Source: Globomyces pollinis-pini
Lineage: Eukaryota; Chytridiomycota; Chytridiomycetes; Rhizophydiales; Globomycetaceae
Length of the DNA stretch: 10,016 bases
Assembly: GCA_025399215.1 (NCBI GenBank)
Contig: MU621250.1
Span: forward strand, 1 to 10,016
Direction of reading: 5' to 3'
Shown here: piece after piece, positions 1 to 7,181 of the stretch
Layout: the number at the start of each line of letters is the position of its first letter
How positions within the stretch are numbered: position 1 is the first letter of the stretch
Notes under the pieces: generated by a model
Database searches by the model: none
What the model saw: only the letters and a program-made list of their open reading frames with translations
What the model was told of the DNA's origin: nothing
Made by a program: the position numbers and the translations under genes

Positions 1-91
1 TCTGTCGATTATTTAATTGGAACTTAGGTTATAAAAATCAAAACAACACATAAGGACAAATATACTGATAAATTTATATGATCGTAAAGAA

Positions 92-1100
92 TTAAGCAGT
101 ATCCATGGCTACATCACCAGCCGGAGCATTATCAGCAATCAAATCCAAGTATCTAGCATTAAAAATAGGACAAATACTTTTGTAAAGCAGGTCCATCAAC
201 AATAGTGAAACTGGTATCATTTCCGACAAAAGCAACAGTAACGTTTTCTGTGTTGACAACTTTTTCCTGTTGTAAAGTATCACGTAATGATCTTAATCCA
301 TGAGCAATCAAAGTATCCAGATCAGCTGAAAGAATGAATTGAATATGACTTACCATCTTTGAAAGATTCAAAGTGTTTTTCTAAATAAGTTTTTGCAGAT
401 TGTGATCTAGCTCCAATGGATACTGCCAAGTAATCAAAATAGTTTCCAGATGGAGAACATTCATAAAGGTGAGGTCCAGATTCCTATGTTATATATGAAA
501 TTGAATATCTATTACATCAACACCAATAACTAATAATCCAACTCCGTAAGGTCGTCTACCATACCGTTGAGTGTTGATCTGAGCCTCTTTAAAAGGGATT
601 AATTAAAAATAGTTACTATCTCCCACAGCAGAAACGACTCTTGATATTGGTAAATTACGGTTATAAACAAGACGAGATCGTAATGTCAGGGTACGCATGA
701 AATTACTATGATGAGTAGATTGAAGGATACCTCAATACACGAGCGTCTGAAGTTAAACCTGAGAAAGCGACACCGATATGTGAGTCTACTTTGACAACTT
801 TTTTCTGATAAGAAGCCAATTCCGAGGAAGAACGCTTTTTGTTCAATATTATGAAATTACCTTTAGGGCTACCACGACAGCGTGAGTATTTGAACGTAAA
901 CCTACGGTAGCAGAACCTTGTTTTACAGCTTCCATAGCGTATTCCACTTGATGAATTCTCCCCTAATAATATAATAAATAATTTTTAATATATACCTAAT
1001 TTTCAATGAATGAATTGTTAAGATTACTTGAGGGGACCAAGTAGTATTATCACCATCATATCTAAATTTAGATTGAATGAAATTACTGATTTCTGAACAT
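92..1100 (-). CDS. PRE5: 20S proteasome subunit alpha-6 (PRE5/PSMA1 family), complete, 9 exons
   Basis: This is a structural subunit of the alpha ring of the 20S proteasome, which gates entry to the proteolytic chamber in cytosol and nucleus. Splicing eight introns (1062-1086, 963-1027, 835-860, 706-730, 587-616, 484-515, 326-353, 153-177) gives 753 nt, 250 aa plus TAA; family members are roughly 235-265 aa. The protein begins [16 protein letters not shown] and continues [21 protein letters not shown], the alpha-subunit signature with a start typical of PSMA1. [10 protein letters not shown] and [16 protein letters not shown] further mark the alpha6 type. The C-terminus is a short acidic tail ending AMDTA. 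The first intron, of 25 nt, splits the codon after MFRN; reading through it from the ATG near 1120 loses the conserved start, so 1100 is chosen. Introns are 25-32 nt except one 65-nt doublet. The gene diverges from G-alpha A across 272 bp. Identity is very secure; splice sites are inferred from family conservation and frame closure. Confidence 0.95.
963..1027 (-). other. Intron doublet in the proteasome alpha6 gene (32 + 33 nt)
   Basis: The second intron lies between the codons for SPQ and GRIHQ. It is 65 nt, about twice the others in this gene. It divides exactly at an internal TTAG|GTATAT junction into 996-1027 (32 nt) and 963-995 (33 nt), each with its own GT start and TAG end. The halves look alike when aligned with a few gaps, although both are AT-rich. 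Whether it is removed in one step or as two successive introns cannot be told from sequence; the protein is the same. Confidence 0.7.
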
Positions 1101-1372
1101 TTGGAAACCAGGGCATTCATTTCAACCCTAACTTAACCCTAATACAATAACCCTAATTACAAACATAACCCTAATAGAATACAATAACGAACTCTAGTAC
1201 GTTAGGATTCTATTTGATCCTATGGATTGCTTCATATTTCATTGAACCAAATGTATTGTCGTATTCATTAGTATATAAATTATAAAGTATTATAATGTTG
1301 CCGTGTAAAATAATCATGGAGATATTTTCATTTCTTCATATGAGTGATAATATTAGGTAAAAACTTCAAGAA
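1101..1372. promoter_or_regulatory. Divergent promoter between proteasome alpha6 and G-alpha A
   Basis: This 272-bp stretch separates two head-to-head start codons. Four AACCCTAA boxes cluster at 1124-1174, just upstream of the proteasome start. A TATATAAAT string at 1272-1280 lies about 95 bp before the G-alpha A start at 1373 and is a plausible TATA element for that gene. The right end carries the upstream copy of a 24-bp direct repeat (1340-1363). The assignment of elements to genes is inference. Confidence 0.6.
1124..1174. promoter_or_regulatory. Cluster of four AACCCTAA (telobox-like) elements
   Basis: The octamer AACCCTAA occurs at 1124-1131, 1135-1142, 1149-1156 and 1167-1174, all in one orientation, with starts 11, 14 and 18 bp apart. 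The nearest is about 24 bp upstream of the proteasome ATG. The motif equals the TTAGGG-type telomere repeat core and resembles the ARCCCTAA site bound by Tbf1-type factors in fungi. Irregular spacing argues for protein-binding sites rather than a run of telomere repeats, but a decayed interstitial telomere remains possible. Confidence 0.6.
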
Positions 1373-1396
1373 ATGAGTGATAATATTAGGTAAAAA
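1340..1396 (+). repeat. 24-bp perfect direct repeat, period 33 bp, spanning exon 1 and its splice donor
   Basis: Positions 1340-1363 and 1373-1396 are identical over 24 bp, starting at ATGAGTGATAATATTAG and running through the GTAAAAA donor. The second copy is the exon 1 and 5' splice site of G-alpha A. The first copy holds a complete duplicate start codon, exon and donor 33 bp upstream. Read without splicing, the upstream ATG reaches TAA after six codons. Used as an exon with a long intron (1357-1419), it gives the same protein start. Confidence 0.9.
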
Positions 1397-2640
1397 TATC
1401 ATCTCATAAACACGTATAGTATTAAAACTGCAAAAGAAATTGAAGCTTATTTAAAACAAGAAAAGAAAAGATTCGAATCGATACAAAAAGAACCAAAAGT
1501 ATTAATATTAGGTTCTTCTGATTCTGGAAAATCAACTCTACTAAAACAATTAAAAATCATTTATAGTGATGGGTTCACTAATGACGAAAAGAATTATGCA
1601 AAGAAATTGATTTTCAGTAATATAATAACAGTATGTGCAATACTATTGGAAATACATACTACGAGTTACCAAAACCTTAGAGATTTCATAAATACTTTGG
1701 CGTCTAGAGAAGAATCTTTTGTGGTAGATGTCATCCCAGAAGTGCTTATAGGGTTGATTACGGATTTATGGAATAATATAGAATCACAGGAACACCTTGC
1801 AAATTTAATATACCCGATCCCAGATTCAACATCTCAGTATCAACAAACCAGAAATCTAACTCTAGTTTTATCAATCGATTACCAGATTTGATTAAACCGG
1901 ATTGTCTTCCCACACAAGAAGGTGAACTAAAAAGTCATATTAATTCAATTTTGTAGATATTCTTCTTTTACGCACCGTGACGCAATCAGTATCCGAAACA
2001 ATCTTCAAAATTCAAATGGGAGCGCATGAAGCAATGGCTATACTCACCTTACATGTATTCGACGTCTCAGGACTCATGCACCACCGTAAACACTGGATCT
2101 CATTTGTAACCAATTTGTAACATAACCCAAAGTTCGAGTATGTAGATCTCATCATATTTGTAATGGCCTTGAATTCATATGATCAATTTTTGATTGAAGA
2201 TCCAACAATAAATCGAATGCAAGATGCATTAGTATTATTTGAAGAAATTGTAAATCATCCATTACTACAATCACCATCTATTGCATTGTTTATGAACAAA
2301 AAGGATGCTTTTGCTATTAAAATTGCTAAAACTCCCATTCAAAAGTTTTTTCCCGATTATCAAGGTTTTCTCATCATACTCACCTTAGGTGCTGAGAATA
2401 ATATCAATGATGGGTTACTGTTTTTCAAGAAAAAGGTGTTTTGATTAATGAATCTCATTTTAGTTTCTAAAAACAAACAAGATGAATCGAACATTGAGTG
2501 TACAGCCGACTTGTTGTACTGATACTAATTTAATGAAGAATATCGTCACTAGAGTCATGTATGATCGATCTCTCTTTCTCATTAACTATAGTGGATCCAT
2601 CACTAAAAGGCAGCTACAAAGCATGGGATTGTATAATTGA
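1373..2640 (+). CDS. Divergent heterotrimeric G-protein alpha subunit A, complete, 8 exons
   Basis: This is a G-alpha family GTPase, normally coupling membrane receptors to effectors at the plasma membrane. Removing introns 1390-1419, 1837-1865, 1922-1956, 2106-2132, 2365-2388, 2436-2463 and 2559-2591 gives 1062 nt, 353 aa plus TGA, the usual family length. Visible motifs: P-loop GSSDSGKST (37-45), helical domain to about 160, switch I with Arg169 and Thr172 retained, switch II DVSGL (199-203), guanine-specificity NKKD (268-271) and TCCT (322-325) in place of TCAT. Leu203 sits where the catalytic glutamine belongs, and the following ERKK stretch is altered to HHRKH. The N-terminus MSDNIS lacks the MG myristoylation start; the tail ends MGLYN. 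Start 1373 follows from the exon 1/donor structure shared with paralogue B. Introns 5 and 7 are multiples of three without in-frame stops, so retained forms stay open. It converges with B. Confidence 0.87.
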
Positions 2641-2740
2641 ATGGATACGTGATCATGTTGAACATTTAATTGATTATAAACTATATGGATATTTTACTCT
2701 TTTTATACATGTTTGTGCATTCAATAAGTTAAATTTTTAC

Positions 2741-2746
2741 TTTATT
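2741..2746 (-). terminator. Possible polyadenylation signal AATAAA for G-alpha B
   Basis: On the minus strand a canonical AATAAA hexamer lies about 15 nt beyond the stop codon of G-alpha B, within the 120-bp AT-rich gap between the convergent genes A and B. Its position is somewhat close to the stop. In DNA this AT-rich a chance hexamer is not rare, so the call is tentative. Confidence 0.35.
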
Positions 2747-2760
2747 TTTGATATACTATT

Positions 2761-4095
2761 TCATCTACTTATCTCATTCAACAGCCGTTCTTGGATACTT
2801 ATCCTACACTGTTGGTAACAAATGGATACTTACATCACATTGGCGACAATGTTGGACATCAGCTTGGTATCTGTGCAACAAGTTGCATGATAGGAGATTC
2901 GTTTCTTACCCGATTTGTCTAATGCCATAAACTAATGTTAGATGCTAGATCTATTACCTTTTGTTTGAAATATTGCAATCCTTCTGTTTTACTAAGTGGT
3001 TTCCCTATTTGTTAGTTTATACGCAGTACCCTCGTAATCAGGGAAATAGTTTTTAATAGGGATATTTGGTAATTTCTTTTCATATAAATCCTTTTTGTTT
3101 AGAAAAATCATCATATTCGTTTCTTTGAATAACGGATGGTTGACAATATCTTCAAACAGTTTTAAGGAATCATGCATTCGATTAATGGTATGATCTTCCA
3201 CCATGAATTGATCATAACAACTCAACGAGACTATAAACAATACAGACACTACATCATCAAACTAGATGTCAACTGGGGATATTGTTACATATGATATCCA
3301 ATGTTTGCGATGATGCATTAATCCACTCACGTCAAATACATGTAGTCGCATTATCTGGTTGTTCATATTGATGTTGAATATGGTTTCGGACACGGTTTGA
3401 GTAACTGTTCGTAACAATAATATATCTTAGATTGAATTTTATGCTAAAAACATACCTTCTTGTGTTGGTATACATTCCAGCTTTGCCAATTCGGGTAATC
3501 GATTAATAAAACTGTATTGTGAGATGTTTAACGTGTAACGTACTGTGTGGTGGAATCTGGTACGGGAGGTTGTAATCCAGTCAAGAATTTCTGTGATTTG
3601 GAATCATTCCACATCATCACCATCAATTCCACAACATTTTCAGGGATCGTATCCACTAAAAATGATCCTTCTCGACCAGATACCAAACCATGAGTAAACT
3701 CTTCTAATTTCTCAAACCCAGATTTATGAATATCCAATAATGTTGTACATAGGGTTAACAAATTACTCAAAATCAATTGCTTTGAATGTTTCTTTTCCTC
3801 GATAGTGAACCCATCACTATAAATGATTTTCAATTGTTTTAGTAGTGTTGATTTTCCAGAATCTGAAGATCCCAATATCAATACTTTTGGTTCCTTCTTC
3901 AACTGTTCAAATCTCTTCTTTTCTTGTTTTAAATACAATTCTATTTCTTTTGCCTTCTTGATTTTATCTGGATCTCTACCAATGAACACTCGTATTGACT
4001 CACCTAAAAAACAATAAGCTTTTTTTTGATTTTTTGATCGTGTGATTGTGATGGGATGATTGAATGTAAATCAATTACCTAATGGAATCAGGCAT
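2761..4095 (-). CDS. Divergent heterotrimeric G-protein alpha subunit B, complete, 8 exons
   Basis: This is a paralogue of A and C. Introns 3976-4078, 3512-3543, 3426-3455, 3262-3288, 3005-3029, 2932-2957 and 2804-2833 leave 1062 nt, 353 aa plus TGA. Exons of 56, 232 and 47 nt match those of A and C exactly. Motifs: P-loop GSSDSGKST (41-49), switch I Arg174 and Thr177, switch II DVSGL (200-204) with Leu204 replacing the catalytic Gln, NKKD, and TCCT. The start MPDSIRDPDK uses a 17-nt first exon matching A (ATG.....ATTAG|GT). A simpler start at the ATG near 3989 (MFIGRDPDK) is possible, but it would fall inside the intron doublet and break similarity with A. The C-terminus ends LLNEISR, unlike A or C. 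The final intron must use the acceptor at GTGTAG, because the earlier CAG gives an immediate stop. The gene is tandem with C and convergent with A. Confidence 0.84.
3976..4078 (-). other. Intron doublet at the start of G-alpha B (75 + 28 nt)
   Basis: Between the 17-nt exon 1 and exon 2 the interruption is 103 nt and divides at TTTTTAG|GTGAGT into 4004-4078 (75 nt) and 3976-4003 (28 nt). Each part begins GT and ends TAG. The second part has the size of ordinary introns in this window. It sits at the same intron position as the doublet candidate in A. It may be removed whole or as two introns in succession; the product is unchanged. Confidence 0.6.
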
Positions 4096-4311
4096 TTTAA
4101 AGGGAAAGTTTATATTCTAAAAAAAAGTACCAAATTTATTTGTTTTTGTTGTACATCCATGCATTTTTGAAATCACGTTGTATTGTGATGTATATAATAC
4201 CTCCATTTTCAAAGACTACAAAATCAATCTCACGATTCAAATAGTGATAATAACATATATATTTTACAATCATCAAAGTTTGTGTTTAGTACTATAGATA
4301 TAAGTAATTCA
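4096..4311. other. Intergenic spacer between G-alpha B and C
   Basis: These 216 bp hold the promoter of B and the 3' end of C, both read on the minus strand. The stretch is AT-rich. I see no further reading frame, RNA gene or strong repeat in it. Confidence 0.6.
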
Positions 4312-5596
4312 TCAATGAAATGTTACCGTGGTCATTCCCACATTTTCCATTAATCGCTTTTGTATATTCATACTAGATCATTAAAAATATACTTATGTAC
4401 TTACACCACATTTGCGACTATACTTTTCATAAATCGTGTATCGGTACAACAAGTTGTATGTGTTGTTATGATTTTACTAGTCTTGTTTAAAGATAGAAAC
4501 TAACAGAGATTTAATTAAAAAGTTCCATTCACCTTTTCTTTGAAGTAATGTATCCCTTCATGTCTACTTCCAGGTGTACCTATTTTATAGTTTGTAAATC
4601 AAAATACCAACATAATCAGGGAAATAAGTTTGAATTGGAATATTTTTGATTTTCTTTTCATAAAGATCCTTTTTGTTTAAAAATAACATGATTCCTGGTT
4701 TATCTAATAAAGGATGATTGACAATTTCATCAAATAAAGTCAATGAATCATGCATTCGATTGATTGTTGGATCTTCAACTAAAACTTGATCATAAGCATT
4801 TAAAGAGATTATAAAAATCACTGTTGCAACATCTTCAAACTTTTTTCGGATTAGATGATTTGTATTACATAAGAAATCCAATGTTTTCGATGATGAATCA
4901 ATCCACTAACATCGAAATAATGTAATTTAAAGGTGGTCGAGTTTGGTGCGGGAATATCAAAGATGGTATCGGATACAGATTGAGTTGGAATTCGAGCTAA
5001 AAGTATATCTATCAAACATGAGTATCATTCATACATCATAAATTCAAATTTTTTTTAAAAAAGATATGATTTGAATTACCATCGTTTGTCAAAGTCCCAT
5101 TTTTAGTTGCAATCAATCCAATCTTTTCAAAAAAACTAGAGATCTATCAATACATAAAATAGTACTGTGCGATAGAATCCGGTACCAATGACTGTAATTC
5201 AATAAATTTAAATTGAATGATTGAATCACTCCACCAATTTTGAATTAATTGAATAGTATCATCAGATAAATAATTCAATGGTTCTTTCTGTTGTTGAATG
5301 AAAGTATTCAAATGTTGGTATGTAGATTGAATATCATCTGGTGATTTTGATAACAAGAATTCAATGACGTGAAGGATAGATTGTATGATATGAGATTTGT
5401 AAGATTGAATTTCTTGCTTTGTGAATCCATTACCGTATATAATTTTCAATTGTTTTAATAGTGTTGATTTTCCTGAATCTGAGGATCCTAATGCTAATAG
5501 TTTCGGTTCTTTTCTGTACAAGTCATACTTTCTTTTTTCTAGTTTTAGGTATTCTTCAATGTTTTTGGTATCTTCTGGTTTATCAATATCCGCCAT
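4312..5596 (-). CDS. Divergent heterotrimeric G-protein alpha subunit C, complete, 7 exons
   Basis: This is the third paralogue. Introns 5136-5165, 5009-5079, 4840-4868, 4580-4607, 4500-4532 and 4373-4404 leave 1062 nt, 353 aa plus TGA. Exons of 56, 232, 47 and 95 nt equal those of A. Motifs: P-loop GSSDSGKST (37-45), switch I Arg168 and Thr171, switch II DVSGL (195-199) with Leu199 at the catalytic Gln position, NKKD and TCCT. The start MADIDKPEDTK aligns without gaps to the N-terminus of A, but the intron after codon 5 present in A and B is absent here, so C lost it or A/B gained it. The tail ends MENVGMTTVTFH, longer past the usual C-terminal glycine than in canonical members. No MG myristoylation start is present. 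The 71-nt second intron is an outlier among 28-33 nt companions. An in-frame TTG three codons upstream is not taken as the start. Confidence 0.86.
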
Positions 5597-5897
5597 TTTA
5601 ATCAATCAGACAGAAATTGTTTGATTTGATTTGATTTCAAATACCTGTAAACAAATAATAGTTTTTAATAATCTTGTTTAATAATCAAACTCGAATATCT
5701 AGACTAGTTTATGGTTTCGATTATTTCAAGATATAGTGATATGTTATTTTCTATTACAGGACAAATTGTTCGCGTCATACACTCATTCTCAATCACATAT
5801 TAGGATCCATAACCAACTAGTAAATATCATAACTGAATTTTAAAAAAAAAGTCTCTTTATAATGCACTATTTACATACTTGTTTCATTTCTATAAAG

Positions 5898-6290
5898 ATG
5901 TCCAAATCACAAATGTAAATACAGTATAAACAAACAATTAAGGTAGATCAAATTGACGAAACTATGCGATTCAAAATTCAGGCATTAATGCAAACCACCA
6001 ATGAATCATAACCAAAAGCATTCAACGACAGTATTCCTGAAATGTATGGAACCTCTTGGCAATGGCAATTCAACAACGTTGTTCAAATCAATATAATAAC
6101 AGATATCGAGAACATTGTCTTATCATATATACATACATTTTATAGCCAAATTTTGACTTTTGAGGTATTTGTAAAAGCGTTTGAGATTTCAGTGATGATG
6201 CTTTGTGCGACATATATCACGACATTTGGTGGATTGCAAAAACGTGCTATTGAACAATTGGCTGTTATTGCAAGTGTTAGGATCAATTAA
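5898..6290 (+). pseudogene. Weak decayed-gene candidate, function unrecognised
   Basis: From an ATG at 5898 (MSKSQM) the same frame meets TAA after six codons, reopens, is interrupted by one TAA at 6009, and then stays open to 6290. The segment after the second stop reads as about 92 codons, including a hydrophobic patch near the end. A GT...AAG stretch at 5915-5942 has the size of local introns, but splicing it out leads straight to a stop. This could be a gene that has lost its frame, or chance in AT-rich DNA. No family was recognised beyond the short epimerase-like patch at 6038-6077. Confidence 0.2.
6038..6077 (+). pseudogene. Possible relic of the epimerase C-terminus
   Basis: These 40 nt match 8156-8195 of the intact epimerase at 33 positions without gaps, in the same reading phase. 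The translations are EMYGTSWQWQFNN here and EMCGDSWRWQSNN in the gene; the WRWQ-NN block is a conserved C-terminal element of UDP-glucose 4-epimerases. The similarity does not clearly extend to either side. It lies on the same strand, about 1.1 kb before the intact copy, so an older decayed tandem copy is plausible but unproved. Confidence 0.35.
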
Positions 6291-7097
6291 AAACATATTG
6301 GCCATATGATTCAACCTACCAATTTCTGTTGCAATCTGTAACCCAAACTAAACGGACAAGTGTTGTGTGAATTCGCAAGCAATTCAACTGCATTTGTTGA
6401 TTTTATGGGTAAAAGAGTTGAATTATACATCATTAGATTGCTAAACATCTTTTTAAATCTGCAATGCAAAGTGAAAGAATTTGTTTTAATGTGTCAACAA
6501 TGAACCACAAATTATGATTGCACGTTCTTCAAAGTAATTACGTAATACGAACTTACAACTATCTTCACATTATTAAATCACACTTTAGGGTGAATTGGGT
6601 GGCCACCATGCCGTTTACGATGGAATGGCTCACAAAATTTATATGAAGTTGGTGAAGCATTGATCATAAACAATTAGAAATCGATATTCCTTTGATTCCA
6701 CTAATGTTCGCACATGAACCACCATTTCCACTTGAAATCACGTTGGTCAGCAGACAAACTTGCATGCATTTTCCGTTTTTTTTCCTTTGGCTTTTTTTTT
6801 GGATACAAAGTCACAAATGAGAGGGCCATGCTAGTTAGTGGGTTCTAAAAAAATCGAAACTAACTAAAAACGAATCTGAAAAACAATGTAAATTAATTCA
6901 ACTTACACACGTAAAGAGTTGCTCAAAGTTCAACCAAATTCTAGACAGGTGTTAAGATTTTCAACGCATGTTTTGTTGTTTTACAGAGAGTGCCGACTCT
7001 GTTCCTTTTCGTTTATTTTTAATCAAATAAAACCAACGAACTGTTTCGAATCCTAATCCATCTATTAAACCGAAAGAAGAAATAAGCCGCTTTGCAA

Positions 7098-7111
7098 GCG
7101 TTGCACAACGC
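7098..7111. promoter_or_regulatory. Perfect inverted repeat upstream of the epimerase
   Basis: GCGTTGCACAACGC has 6-bp arms with a 2-nt centre and lies about 70 bp before the epimerase ATG, in DNA otherwise poor in G and C. It could be a site for a dimeric regulator. It is not a CGG-N11-CCG galactose-type site. Confidence 0.3.
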
Positions 7112-7181
7112 CGTTTTAGTCAACATGAATCTCAATAAAAAGATCAAATAATTGGCACAGTTTTTGCAAAATTAAAATAGA

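Larger units (their letters stand above)
5597..7181. other. Long stretch with no convincing gene, upstream of G-alpha C and of the epimerase
   Basis: The left end is the promoter of G-alpha C and includes a short TTTGA-unit repeat near 5620-5637. The middle (5898-6290) holds one weak decayed-gene candidate, and 6038-6077 matches the epimerase 3' end. Around 6590-6660 a plus-strand frame reads GGHHAVYDGMAHKIYMK but is bounded by stops and I cannot identify it. The right end contains a perfect 14-nt palindrome (7098-7111) and the epimerase promoter. No tRNA-like or rRNA sequence was seen. Confidence 0.5.

Noticed and set aside
3823..4017. Plus-strand frame opposite the G-alpha B P-loop region (similar one at 5421-5624 opposite C)
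   Set aside because: Both mirror the same conserved minus-strand exon, which explains their mutual similarity.
92..5596. Ciliate origin suggested by intron sizes near 25 nt
   Set aside because: TAA, TAG and TGA all act as stops at expected family ends and no in-frame TAA or TAG occurs inside the exons, so a reassigned code is not supported.
1373..5605. G-alpha fragments interpreted as pseudogenes
   Set aside because: Each set of fragments joins through GT-AG introns of 24-103 nt at shared positions to give exactly 353 codons, so the stops and frame changes lie in introns.
7019..7126. Minus-strand frame containing LCNAC, as in GATA-type zinc fingers
   Set aside because: Only the second half of the zinc site resembles the motif; the required upstream C-x2-C pair and the glycine after CNAC are missing, and the frame overlaps the epimerase promoter.
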